Source of the DNA: Flavobacterium sp. AED
Lineage (GTDB): Bacteria; Bacteroidota; Bacteroidia; Flavobacteriales; Flavobacteriaceae
Length of the DNA stretch: 64,000 bases
Assembly: GCF_000812945.1 (NCBI RefSeq)
Contig: NZ_JSYM01000001.1
Location: forward strand, 806,001 to 870,000
Reading direction: 5' to 3'
Under the pieces are notes generated by a model. The model searched no databases, was not told the origin of the DNA, and was given only the letters and a program-made list of their open reading frames with translations. The position numbers and the translations under genes are program-made. The number at the start of each line of letters is the position of its first letter. Within the stretch, counting starts at the first letter, position 1. Below, piece after piece: positions 10,101 to 17,834 of the stretch.

Positions 10101-11509
10101 AAAGAAAGAATTGGAATAAAAACAATCAAAATAATCAATTGACCAAAAATAGCTGAATTCATCATTTTGGAAGCACTTTTATACGTGATTTGGTCAATTT
10201 CCAGCTGACGCTCTTCTTTGGACAAATTTCCAAGATTTGCAGATTTACTAGCGATTTGAAAGGCAATAAATTCAACAATAATAACAGCTCCGTCTATTAT
10301 AATTCCAAAATCAATTGCTCCCAAGCTCATCAAATTAGCATCTATCCCAAAAATATTCATCAATGAAATTGCAAATAATAGACACAATGGAATTACAGAA
10401 GCCACAACCAAACCGGAGCGCCAGTTTCCTAACAATAAAACCACTACAAAAATCACAATAAGACATCCTAAAATAAGGTTTTCGGCAACTGTTAAAGTAG
10501 TCTTCCCCACTAATTCACTTCTTTCCAAAAAGCCGTTAATATAAACGCCTTGCGGCAAATGTTTTTGAATTTCGGTAACTCTGTCTTGTACATCTGAAAT
10601 AACTTGTTTCGAGTTTCCTCCTTTTAGCATCATGACTTGTCCCAAAACTTTTTCGCCTTCACCGTTTCCAGTAATTGCTCCAAAACGATTAGCATTTCCG
10701 TAACGAACTTGCGCCAGATTTTTGACATAAACAGGCAAACCATTTACGTTCTTAACAACTATATTTTCAATATCCTGAATTGATTTTACCTTTCCTTCGG
10801 CCCGAATAAAATAGCTTTGATTTACTTTTTCGATGTAAGCACCACCAGCGATACTGTTATTTTTTTCTAATGCCGTAAAAATATCACCAGTAGTAATATT
10901 CATTGCTTTTAAGCTGGAAGGCAATATGGCAATTTCATATTGTTTTAGATAACCACCCCAGGTATTTATCTCTACAACGCCTTTAATTCCTGATAATTGT
11001 CGTTTCACCACCCAATCCTGAAGTGTTCTCAAATCAGTAACGGAGTATTGATTTTTGAATTCAGGTTTTACTTCTAGTGTATATTGATAGATTTCCCCTA
11101 ATCCTGTCGTAATTGGTCCCATTTCGGGAGTACCAAAACCTTCTGGAATCTTTTCAGTTGCAGCTTTGATTTTCTCTGCGATTAATTGTCGGGGAAGATA
11201 GGTTCCTAAATCGTCTTCAAAAACTATCGTAACTACTGATAATCCGAATTTTGAAATGGAACGAATTTCTTTAACTCCAGGTAAATTAGCCATTTCAATT
11301 TCAACGGGATACGTTATAAACTGCTCAATATCTTGTGTTGAAAGATTATGGGAAGTTGTAATTACCTGAACCTGATTGTTAGTAACATCAGGAACTGCAC
11401 CTATAGAAATTTGGAAAACAGAAAATAATCCGAATAAAAAAACTCCTATCGTAAAGAGTAAAACTATGAGTTTGTTTTTTAAGCTGAAAGCAATAATTTT
11501 TTCGAGCAT
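7166..11509 (-). CDS. CusA/CzcA-type heavy-metal RND pump fused to a TolC-like domain
   Basis: The pump exports metal ions using proton motive force. The frame opens at 11533, but the ATG at 11509 (MLEKIIAFSLKN) is the typical RND start and gives 1447 residues. The RND part covers roughly residues 1-1040, with twelve membrane segments, two large periplasmic loops and the heavy-metal signature DFGIIIDGAVIIVE in the fourth helix. After the last RND helix, near residue 1050, comes a second hydrophobic stretch, YIMLLLLASSMAFAQ, that resembles an export signal. About 370 residues of TolC-like outer-membrane efflux protein follow. Such fusions are known in Bacteroidota; whether the chain is cleaved at this signal cannot be seen. 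A predicted operator lies upstream. Confidence 0.93.
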   Translation of the reverse strand: MLEKIIAFSLKNKLIVLLFTIGVFLFGLFSVFQISIGAVPDVTNNQVQVITTSHNLSTQDIEQFITYPVEIEMANLPGVKEIRSISKFGLSVVTIVFEDDLGTYLPRQLIAEKIKAATEKIPEGFGTPEMGPITTGLGEIYQYTLEVKPEFKNQYSVTDLRTLQDWVVKRQLSGIKGVVEINTWGGYLKQYEIAILPSSLKAMNITTGDIFTALEKNNSIAGGAYIEKVNQSYFIRAEGKVKSIQDIENIVVKNVNGLPVYVKNLAQVRYGNANRFGAITGNGEGEKVLGQVMMLKGGNSKQVISDVQDRVTEIQKHLPQGVYINGFLERSELVGKTTLTVAENLILGCLIVIFVVVLLLGNWRSGLVVASVIPLCLLFAISLMNIFGIDANLMSLGAIDFGIIIDGAVIIVEFIAFQIASKSANLGNLSKEERQLEIDQITYKSASKMMNSAIFGQLIILIVFIPILSLSGIEGKMFKPMTMTFSFALVGAMIFCFTYVPVVSSLFLKPTIENPNSFSNRLIQKLNSFYVPIIIWALANTKKVMYGAIGLLFMAIALFTTMGGEFIPTLDEGDFVIQPVLKTGTSLTKTIATTTKIEKIILKNFPEVQQVVSRIGAAEVPTDPMSMEESDVIVKLKPKSEWVSASSKDELADKIKSAIEKQIPNMDIEFTQPIEMRFNELISGTRSDVAIKIFGEDLNVLAQKAHEIKVAIKNVEGASDIIVEKTEGLPQMAVVYDRSKIARYGLNIADLNETIALGFAGKIVGNVFEGEKRFDMVIRLNKTKRTDIEDLRNLYVSIPNGEQIPLSELASIEYTEGPAKISRDNTNRRIVVGINVRNRDLQSVVADIQKIVDAKIKLPVGYYVKYGGQFENLQSAKARLMIAVPIALLLIFILLYFAFGTIKEALMVYTAIPLSAVGGILFLWIRDLPFSISAGVGFIALFGIAVLNGIVLIEHFKELKHNGEMKDMDELILKGTTDRLRPVLLTASAAALGFLPMAISSSAGAEVQRPLATVVIGGLFTATILTMVVLPVLYKVFDGKEFKKAKFKHNKATYIMLLLLASSMAFAQNSNTNEPELKNLINKAIENNKGLKSAQLQVTKMKENIKTAYTFDKTNIYYSYDQNNLALNNEPLKVFGVQQRFAFPTVYGAQKKVYSAEYDKEKANFDIQKNKLAFGVSNLYYHIVYLQNQAVLYHYLDSLYQNFSKASDRRFELGETNYLEKITAQSKFRKIRTMLIQIENDKKAQYEMLQSLVQTEEKIEIKNKIITPINNLTNETSKLYYSTYLESVTENYKNQINLQKQHWLPDINVDYFQGKNNGLSQSLYGFQVGLAVPILFSGNVSKTKVAQLELQSWEQQKQNEELKIDKYIAQKNNELAKYLEAINYYNQYGKKLSDEIIKVANSSYKNGEIDFFQYIQSLENATTIQVDYLDTILQFNKTQLDLEYLNF

Positions 11510-11530
11510 TTTAATCTTTTTTTTATTATA

Positions 11531-11538
11531 CAAAAGTA
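11531..11538 (-). promoter_or_regulatory. Predicted -7 box of the RND pump promoter
   Basis: On the minus strand TACTTTTG (11538-11531) matches TAnnTTTG and lies 21 bases before the chosen ATG. No TTG is present at the usual -33 distance. The TTAAG repeats sit there instead, which fits a promoter dependent on an activator. Confidence 0.5.
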
Positions 11539-11559
11539 AAATGAAAAAGGAATTTGTAG

Positions 11560-11598
11560 CTTAAGAACTACTTAAGATATGCTTATTGAAAACTTAAG
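11560..11598 (-). promoter_or_regulatory. Predicted response-regulator operator upstream of the RND gene
   Basis: TTAAG occurs at 11561, 11572 and 11594, with a degenerate TTATT at 11583, so the starts are spaced by 11, 11 and 11 bases. Helically phased direct repeats of this kind are the usual binding sites of OmpR-family regulators. The array lies just upstream of the pump's predicted -7 box, and its far end overlaps the last codons of the kinase gene. The same motif lies upstream of the regulator gene at 13745-13761. Confidence 0.55.
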
Positions 11599-12962
11599 AA
11601 TATGGTAGTTCCAATATTTTCCTGGCTTGAGATTTTGATATCAATATTTAGCAAAGCGCATAGTCTTTTTACAATTGACAAACCTAATCCAGTTCCTTTA
11701 ATTTCAATATGTTCATTTGATCTTGAACGATAAAATTGATCAAAAACCTTGAGTAAATCCTCAGAAGGAATTCCTATGCCATAATCGGTAATTTGGCATT
11801 CAACGTTACCATAATTATCTGAAATATTGAGTTTTAAATTAGAATTTTCCTTAGAATACTTTAAAGCATTTGAAATCAAATTATTAATAATTATCGATAC
11901 TAAATAATCATCACTTTTTATATAATACTCTTTTTTAAAATCGAATGAAACATGAATATTTTTAGATTGTATCTTATTCGAATATCGGGAAATTGTATCT
12001 AAGATTACTCCATTTAAATAAACTTTTTCAATTTTTAAACTTTGTCTTTGGTTTTCAAATCGAGCCAATAATAGCAGTTGATCTACTATACTATTCAAAC
12101 GATCGACTTCGTTAACGCAAAAATTAATTTTATCCTCATATTCCTCATGATTTCGAGGTTTTCTAATCAAAACTTCTAAAGTTCCTTTAATTATTGTCAA
12201 TGGAGTTCTTAATTCATGGGAAGCATCTGATGTAAATTGTTTTTCTCTTTCGATTGTATTTTCAATTCTATCTAACAAATTATTGATGGTTTCCGAAAGG
12301 ATATAAAGTTCATCTTTATTTTGTGGTAAAGGAATCCTGGATTTCAAATTGTCTTTTGTAATAACATTTGACGTTTCAATAATAGAATTTATCGGTTTTA
12401 TACTTCTTCCAGCTATAAATCGGGCTATAATGAAGAGTAAAATTAGAATTATTGGGTACGAAATTAAAAGTGTATTTGATAGGTTTTTGAGTACCATTTG
12501 AGCATCTTCAAGTGACATTGCAATGACCAAATATCCTTTTTTATTTGAATTCTGATAAATTGGAACCTGAATTTGACGAATTGACTTGTTTACTAATTTC
12601 GTGTCAAAAAACTGATTATCAGTCGCGTTTTTATTAAATTTTAAAGATTTAATTTTTAGATTCGGTGATTTTTCTCCAATTAATCCATGCATGTCATAAA
12701 ACTGAACAAAAACAGGATTTATTGCAATTGTATTATGTTCTCTTTCAAGCCATTCATGATCATGGGTAAGACCTATGTGATCCTGAATTATTTCAATTTC
12801 AGTTAAATGCTTACTTACTTCACTTTTAATATCATTATTAATATGACTGTAGACGCTATACTTTACAATAGAGAATATCCCAAAAAAAACAACAAAAATT
12901 AATAAAGCTGTAGTTATGATATAGTTAAAAGCGATTCTATTTTTGAAAGAAAGTGTTCCCAT
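11583..12962 (-). CDS. Sensor histidine kinase (CusS/CzcS-like)
   Basis: This 459-residue membrane kinase is the sensor of the adjacent response regulator. Two membrane helices (about 10-32 and 163-185) enclose a periplasmic sensor of about 130 residues. That sensor contains a His-rich DHIGLTHDHEWLEREH stretch which could bind metal. A HAMP segment follows, then the H-box SDASHELRTPLTIIKG near residue 246, the N-box NNLISNALKYS, and the ATP-binding DYGIGIPSEDL and GTGLGLSIVKRL. The gene begins 5 bases after the regulator stops and ends 73 bases before the pump. Metal sensing is inferred from context and from the His-rich loop. Confidence 0.92.
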   Translation of the reverse strand: MGTLSFKNRIAFNYIITTALLIFVVFFGIFSIVKYSVYSHINNDIKSEVSKHLTEIEIIQDHIGLTHDHEWLEREHNTIAINPVFVQFYDMHGLIGEKSPNLKIKSLKFNKNATDNQFFDTKLVNKSIRQIQVPIYQNSNKKGYLVIAMSLEDAQMVLKNLSNTLLISYPIILILLFIIARFIAGRSIKPINSIIETSNVITKDNLKSRIPLPQNKDELYILSETINNLLDRIENTIEREKQFTSDASHELRTPLTIIKGTLEVLIRKPRNHEEYEDKINFCVNEVDRLNSIVDQLLLLARFENQRQSLKIEKVYLNGVILDTISRYSNKIQSKNIHVSFDFKKEYYIKSDDYLVSIIINNLISNALKYSKENSNLKLNISDNYGNVECQITDYGIGIPSEDLLKVFDQFYRSRSNEHIEIKGTGLGLSIVKRLCALLNIDIKISSQENIGTTIFLSFQ

Positions 12963-12967
12963 TTGTA

Positions 12968-13630
12968 TTAATCATTAGCAATATATCCAACACCGCGTAT
13001 GGTTTTTATAAAATCTTCTTCAATTTTTAAATTTAGCTTTTTGCGAATGGAATTCATAAAAACATCAATTACTCCCGTATCATATTCAAAATGAATATCC
13101 CATACATCTTCAATAATTTGGGTTCTGGTACAAACTTTTCCTTTGTTTTTTACTAAATAATGCAGCAATTGAAATTCGCGTTGTGTCAAGTTAACTTCAT
13201 TGGCATTGACTGAAACAAGATGTTTAACAACATCAATTTCAATTGCACCAAGACTAAGTATTTCTACTTCTTTTTGATTTCTAAAATGAATTTTAATTCG
13301 TTCCAAAAGTTCATCGAAACTAAATGGTTTTTTGATATAATCATTCGCTCCGGCTTTTAAACCTTCAATAGTTTCCTGAATGGTATCTTTGGCAGTCAAA
13401 AAAAGAATAGGCGTTTCCGTATTTTTCAACCGAATCGCTTTACATAATTCTAATCCAGTCATTTTTGGAAGCATCCAATCTAATAAAATCAAGTCGAAAT
13501 TCTCCTTTTGAATTAATTCAAACCCTTTCAAACCATCTAAAGCACTTGTAATCCGATAGCCTTCTTCCTCCAACCCTTGTTGAAGAAATTGAATAATCCC
13601 GATTTCATCTTCTACTATTAAAATGTGCAT
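12968..13630 (-). CDS. OmpR/PhoB-family response regulator
   Basis: This 220-residue regulator has a receiver domain (about 1-115) and a winged-helix DNA-binding domain (about 125-220). The acidic pocket is E7-D8, the phosphoacceptor is D51 in LILLDWMLPKM, and the conserved lysine lies in NDYIKKPFSF near residue 102. The effector shows the usual NLTQREFQLLHYL and IRTIRGVGY-like KTIRGVGYIAN elements. It is the first gene of the metal-efflux cluster and is tightly coupled to the kinase. TTAAG repeats spaced by 11 bp occur upstream of it and upstream of the pump, which suggests autoregulation and control of the pump. Confidence 0.94.
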   Translation of the reverse strand: MHILIVEDEIGIIQFLQQGLEEEGYRITSALDGLKGFELIQKENFDLILLDWMLPKMTGLELCKAIRLKNTETPILFLTAKDTIQETIEGLKAGANDYIKKPFSFDELLERIKIHFRNQKEVEILSLGAIEIDVVKHLVSVNANEVNLTQREFQLLHYLVKNKGKVCTRTQIIEDVWDIHFEYDTGVIDVFMNSIRKKLNLKIEEDFIKTIRGVGYIAND

Positions 13631-13744
13631 TTCTTTTTATTTAATTCTATTTGAATGTAATCTAAGCAGCAAACTATCTAAAGATGCGATTATAATTACA
13701 AATTTAGTTTAAAATAAATGTCAATTTTATAATTTGATCAACTT

Positions 13745-13761
13745 CTTAAGCCAAAATTAAG
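13745..13761 (-). promoter_or_regulatory. Predicted response-regulator operator upstream of the two-component genes
   Basis: CTTAAG-N6-TTAAG places two TTAAG half-sites at 13746 and 13757, exactly 11 bases apart as in the array before the pump gene. It lies about 115 bases upstream of the regulator start and beyond a possible TAAATTTG box at 13706-13699. It also lies about 70 bases before the divergent gene at 13832, so it could act on either side. Confidence 0.5.
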
Positions 13762-13831
13762 AATGGAATACACCTAGTACTTAATGCTTTTATTGTTTCA
13801 AATTACTATTTTTGTAAAAAAATAACTCCTA

Positions 13832-15931
13832 ATGACGCTTTCAAAAAAGTTTTCTCCATTTTACAATCTTATGCTTTTTTATATTATTGTAAGCATCGTT
13901 TTAAGAATAGTATTACTATTTCATCCCATTACCCAAAGCTCATTTGGTTTTCTTGATATTATTAAAATATTTGGATTTGGACTAATCTCTGATTTTTTCA
14001 TTTTTGTACTGGTTAGCGGTTTTTTATGGTTGTATCTTATTTTTATATCTAATTCAAAGTACTTGCAACCATATGGTTATGTCTTTTTCGGATTGTTAGT
14101 TGCCTTGTTGTTGTACGTTTCATTTGGCAATACCATTCTTAATGAATATGGAGGTGCTTTGCCAACAATTGGGATTGCTTTTATAGCTATAAAAACAATT
14201 TTATTTGGTTTGTTACTTTTTTTGCCAAAATACCGAAGCCAAATTAGATTCTGGTTGTTCTCGTTTGTCATTTTCTTATACGTAGTTTTGATTTTGCAAA
14301 ATGGAATTAGTGAGTACTTTTTCTGGAATGAATTTGGTGTAAAATACAATTTCATCGCCGTAAATTATTTGGTTTACACCAATGAAGTTATCGGGAATAT
14401 TATGCAGTCGTATCCAGTTATTCCTATATTTAGCGCACTTTTTATTGTTTCAGGTTTAATAACCTACGTGATTGTGAGACGTTCAAAAGCTTATATAGAA
14501 AGCATTCCAACATTTGTACAAAAAATACAATTATCGGGAATTTATCTGGCTTTATTTGGACTCTCTTTAATGGCAATACCTTTTTTATCCGCTCAGGAAA
14601 ATTCTCAAAATATTTTCACGAATGAATTAGAAGCAAATGGAATTTATAAGTTCTTTTTAGCCTTTAAAAACAGTGAATTAGACTATTTCAAATTCTACAA
14701 AACACTCCCAGAAAAAGAAGCTTATGCGTTATTGCAAGAACAAATCCCTGGAATTTCAGGTGAAACTTCTTTGCGAAAAATTCAAAGCGTTGCTGCAGAA
14801 AACCATAAAAATGTGGTGTTAATAACTATCGAAAGTTATAGCGCTGATTTTATGAAAATGTACGGAAACGATCAAAATCTTACGCCGTTCTTGGATAGTT
14901 TAGCTACAAAAAGTTTGTTGTTTACGAATCTTTACGCTGTTGGGAATAGAACAGTTCGTGGTCTTGAAGCGGTTACTTTGTGTTTCCCTCCTACTGCTGG
15001 CGAAAGTGTAGTAAAAAGAGAAGATAATAAAAACAAATTTTCGACCGGAAACATCTTTAAACAAAAAGGATACAATGTAAAATTCCTTTATGGTGGTGAT
15101 GCTTTTTTTGATAATATGGAAGATTTCTATACTGGAAACGGTTATGGAATTGAAGATAAAAAAACATTCACTCCTGAAGAAATTACTTTTGCAAATGTAT
15201 GGGGCGTTTGTGACGAGGATATGTACAACAAAGCTATCAAGATAATGAATGGGGAAGCAAAGGAAAATAAGCCGTTCTTTAATCATATTATGACGGTTAG
15301 TAATCACAGGCCATTTACGTATCCGAATAATAAAATTGATATTCCCGGAGATGCAAAATCTCGTGATGGTGGCGTAAAATATACTGATTTTGCTATGAAG
15401 AAATTCTTCGAAATGGCGAGCAAACAACCTTGGTTTGCAAATACTGTATTTGTTATTCTTGCAGATCATTGTGCTTCCAGTGCTGGAAAAACAGAACTTC
15501 CTGTTGATAAATACAGAATTCCGGCGATGATTTACAGTCCTGGTTATGTTCAGCCAAAGCATTACACGAATTTGATGTCACAAATCGATATTATGCCTAC
15601 GTTATTTGGATTGTTGAATTTCAATTATCAAAGTAAATTCTATGGTGAGGACGTTTTAAAATCAGACTATAAACCAAGAGCTTTAATTGCAACATATCAG
15701 GATTTAGGATTGATAAAAGATAATGTTTTGACGATTATTTCACCAAAACAGCAAGTGAAGCAATTTCAATTGACATTAAAAAAAGATCAAAAAACAGCTC
15801 CTGATTTTCAAATTTATTACGACCAAAACCCTTTGATAAAAGAAAGAACTGATTTAGTAAACCAAACCATTTCCTATTACCAAACGGCTTCGGATATGTT
15901 GAAGAAAAAGAAATATCAGAAAATTAATTAG
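13832..15931 (+). CDS. LtaS-like sulfatase-fold membrane enzyme (phosphoglycerol/phosphoethanolamine transferase family)
   Basis: The protein has 699 residues: an N-terminal part with about five membrane helices (to about residue 255) and a C-terminal extracytoplasmic alkaline-phosphatase-superfamily domain (about 320-640). The metal-site residues are visible as E334 in ITIESYSADF, the likely nucleophile T374 in GNRTVRGLEA, and D545-H546 in ILADHCASSAG. This is the architecture of lipoteichoic-acid synthases and related phospho-head-group transferases. A Gram-negative bacterium makes no lipoteichoic acid, so the product is more likely a phosphoglycerol or phosphoethanolamine decoration of an envelope glycan or lipid. 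The gene is divergent from the two-component genes and ends at a strong bidirectional terminator. Confidence 0.85.
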   Translation: MTLSKKFSPFYNLMLFYIIVSIVLRIVLLFHPITQSSFGFLDIIKIFGFGLISDFFIFVLVSGFLWLYLIFISNSKYLQPYGYVFFGLLVALLLYVSFGNTILNEYGGALPTIGIAFIAIKTILFGLLLFLPKYRSQIRFWLFSFVIFLYVVLILQNGISEYFFWNEFGVKYNFIAVNYLVYTNEVIGNIMQSYPVIPIFSALFIVSGLITYVIVRRSKAYIESIPTFVQKIQLSGIYLALFGLSLMAIPFLSAQENSQNIFTNELEANGIYKFFLAFKNSELDYFKFYKTLPEKEAYALLQEQIPGISGETSLRKIQSVAAENHKNVVLITIESYSADFMKMYGNDQNLTPFLDSLATKSLLFTNLYAVGNRTVRGLEAVTLCFPPTAGESVVKREDNKNKFSTGNIFKQKGYNVKFLYGGDAFFDNMEDFYTGNGYGIEDKKTFTPEEITFANVWGVCDEDMYNKAIKIMNGEAKENKPFFNHIMTVSNHRPFTYPNNKIDIPGDAKSRDGGVKYTDFAMKKFFEMASKQPWFANTVFVILADHCASSAGKTELPVDKYRIPAMIYSPGYVQPKHYTNLMSQIDIMPTLFGLLNFNYQSKFYGEDVLKSDYKPRALIATYQDLGLIKDNVLTIISPKQQVKQFQLTLKKDQKTAPDFQIYYDQNPLIKERTDLVNQTISYYQTASDMLKKKKYQKIN

Positions 15932-15935
15932 CATA

Positions 15936-15971
15936 AAAAAACGGGTAAGAGACTAATCTTACCCGTTTTTT
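15936..15971. terminator. Bidirectional intrinsic terminator
   Basis: A perfect 15-base stem (15936-15950 with 15957-15971) has an inner GC-rich part, GGGTAAGA/TCTTACCC, and a six-base loop. A-runs and T-runs on opposite sides allow termination in both directions. It lies between the convergent LtaS-like gene and the S1/P1-type gene. Confidence 0.88.
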
Positions 15972-15987
15972 ATTTTAGATTTTAAAA

Positions 15988-16986
15988 TTATTCCTTATCG
16001 TTTACTAAACCAAAAAGTACTCCTTTTTTAAATAATTTGGAATCTTGTTTTAACCCTTTTTTATTGCGTTTGGTAAGTGCTTCAGTATCTAAATTACTTA
16101 AATCCGGTTTTCCTGCATTTACCCAAGCGGTATACCAAAAACTAGCTGTAGCAGTAATTGCTTTTTTCATTTGATTTTCAACCATCCCATTCAACTCTTG
16201 GTGAAATTTAGTGGCATAATCATCCGAATATAAAACGCCATTGTATTTGTTTTTTAAAATGGTTCCAGCATCGTCAACGACATACATTTTGTTTTCTGGA
16301 GTCGTAGTTCTTAATTTTTTATCTGCAGCCAATAAAGTAGCAACTAAGCTATGGGTATCAAAAATAATATCCCAAGTTGCTTGGTCAACATTTTCAATAT
16401 ATTTTCCTTCATCAGCATTTAGTTTATAGTTCTTAACAAACAATTCAGGCAAACGGCTTTCCCATAAAGAATGAATTCCTTTTTGATTGGTATTTTGACC
16501 ATCATGATTGTCAGAAGTATGCAAAGGCATATGTGCATCTCCTATGTAATGTCCAAGTTCTGCTGCTATAAATAGAATTTCGTTTTTTCTTTTCTCTTTA
16601 AAGACCTTAGTTAATTTGCCCATCATTTCTTGAATGTACCAAGGCAATGTTCCATTTTTTGATAAAAATTTCTCATCGTATTTTTTCTTTGCAGCTTCCA
16701 TTGTTTTAGGAAAGCTGTCAACGCTTCCAAAATTCTCCATGTCAAAATAATGGCGAGGTCCTTCGGCTTTATCATTCAATATAGATTTTCTTAAATCTGG
16801 AACTGTCGATTCTTGAGTGATGAAATCGATATGATTGTAGAAAAAAGTTTGCAATGGTTTTGGAAGTGCCATTACCGCGGCTCTATTGATTCGTTCATGG
16901 CCAACAACACCCCATGATAACAGCAAAAAAGCAATTCCAATTGTAGATAACCCAATAAGTGTAGGTTTAATTTTAAAATTTTTCAT
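15988..16986 (-). CDS. S1/P1 nuclease / zinc-dependent phospholipase C family protein
   Basis: This 332-residue exported protein belongs to the trinuclear-zinc fold shared by S1/P1 nucleases and bacterial phospholipase C. The signal peptide ends just before WGVVGHERINR. Cleavage there would expose Trp as the N-terminal residue, which in this family coordinates zinc through its amino group. Further ligands appear in HYFDMEN, in ELGHYIGDAHMPLHTSDNHDG (near residue 145) and in HSLWESRLPE. The substrate, nucleic acid or phospholipid, cannot be decided from the sequence. A TACATTTG box at 17015-17008 with TTG at 17036-17034 is a plausible promoter. The gene is convergent with the LtaS-like gene and shares its terminator. 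Confidence 0.85.
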   Translation of the reverse strand: MKNFKIKPTLIGLSTIGIAFLLLSWGVVGHERINRAAVMALPKPLQTFFYNHIDFITQESTVPDLRKSILNDKAEGPRHYFDMENFGSVDSFPKTMEAAKKKYDEKFLSKNGTLPWYIQEMMGKLTKVFKEKRKNEILFIAAELGHYIGDAHMPLHTSDNHDGQNTNQKGIHSLWESRLPELFVKNYKLNADEGKYIENVDQATWDIIFDTHSLVATLLAADKKLRTTTPENKMYVVDDAGTILKNKYNGVLYSDDYATKFHQELNGMVENQMKKAITATASFWYTAWVNAGKPDLSNLDTEALTKRNKKGLKQDSKLFKKGVLFGLVNDKE

Positions 16987-17081
16987 TATATTTATTTATT
17001 AGTACTGCAAATGTATTTTTTTTAAATATAATTCAATGAAATCTGGTTTAAGATTATGTTAATTTAAAGAAATTAATTAAA

Positions 17082-17813
17082 ATGTTTCGTCACAAAGGAA
17101 AAAACAGAACTTTTATTCACAATTTGCGTTTAGCAACCTTGCTGTCCTTCGTGGCTGGTATTGTTAATATTACTGGAGTTTTGGCGGTAAAAACATTGAC
17201 AACTAATGTCACAGGACACTTTGCTTATTTTGCTGAAGAATTGATGCTTAACAATTATTCAGCTGCAATAACTTTTTTTATTTTTACCATATTTTTCTTG
17301 ATTGGGGCATTTACTTCTAACTTTTTATCCGAATTAGTCTCAGGGAAATATCCCGATTTGTCTCATGTTGTGCCCATTTCTTTGGAGATTTTAGTTTTAA
17401 CTGGTGTTGCCCTTTTTGGAGCTCCATCTGATATTTCTATTTTCGAAGGTAAAATAATCGCTTTTTTTATGCTTTTTGCTATGGGTATTCAAAATTCCCT
17501 GGTAACAAAAATATCACAGGCAACAGTCCGAACAACCCATTTAACAGGTCTTTTTACTGATTTAGGAATCGAATTGTCTCAATTATTTTTTTATAAAAAA
17601 GCAGATGAAGTAACAAAATTGAAAACGAGTATTTATTTACGCTTTTCAATCATTTCCTTCTTTTTTATTGGCTGTGTTTCCGGAGGATTTATGTATCAAA
17701 AAATGGAATTAAAAACACTTTTAATCGCTTCCTTTTTTCTGTTTGTTGCTCTTTTTTATGATTATTTAAGACTCACTTATTTTGCCATCAAAAGAAAGAA
17801 ATTTAATCATTAA
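17082..17813 (+). CDS. YoaK family (DUF1275) membrane protein
   Basis: This 243-residue integral membrane protein has about six hydrophobic segments. The start, LATLLSFVAGIVNITGVLAV, and the motif NVTGHFAYFAEEL, together with MGIQNSLVTKIS and RTTHLTGLFTDLGIELSQ, are characteristic of YoaK/DUF1275 proteins. The molecular function of the family is not established. The gene stands alone on the plus strand and is convergent with the yeiH-like gene, with only 21 bases between the two stops. No clear terminator separates them. Confidence 0.85.
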   Translation: MFRHKGKNRTFIHNLRLATLLSFVAGIVNITGVLAVKTLTTNVTGHFAYFAEELMLNNYSAAITFFIFTIFFLIGAFTSNFLSELVSGKYPDLSHVVPISLEILVLTGVALFGAPSDISIFEGKIIAFFMLFAMGIQNSLVTKISQATVRTTHLTGLFTDLGIELSQLFFYKKADEVTKLKTSIYLRFSIISFFFIGCVSGGFMYQKMELKTLLIASFFLFVALFYDYLRLTYFAIKRKKFNH

Positions 17814-17834
17814 TATTGTTTTAAATATTCCTTT

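Noticed and set aside
14900..15562. 220-codon leftward frame opposite the LtaS-like gene
   Set aside because: It is a shadow of a strongly supported coding frame, with no recognisable domain, membrane pattern or start signal.
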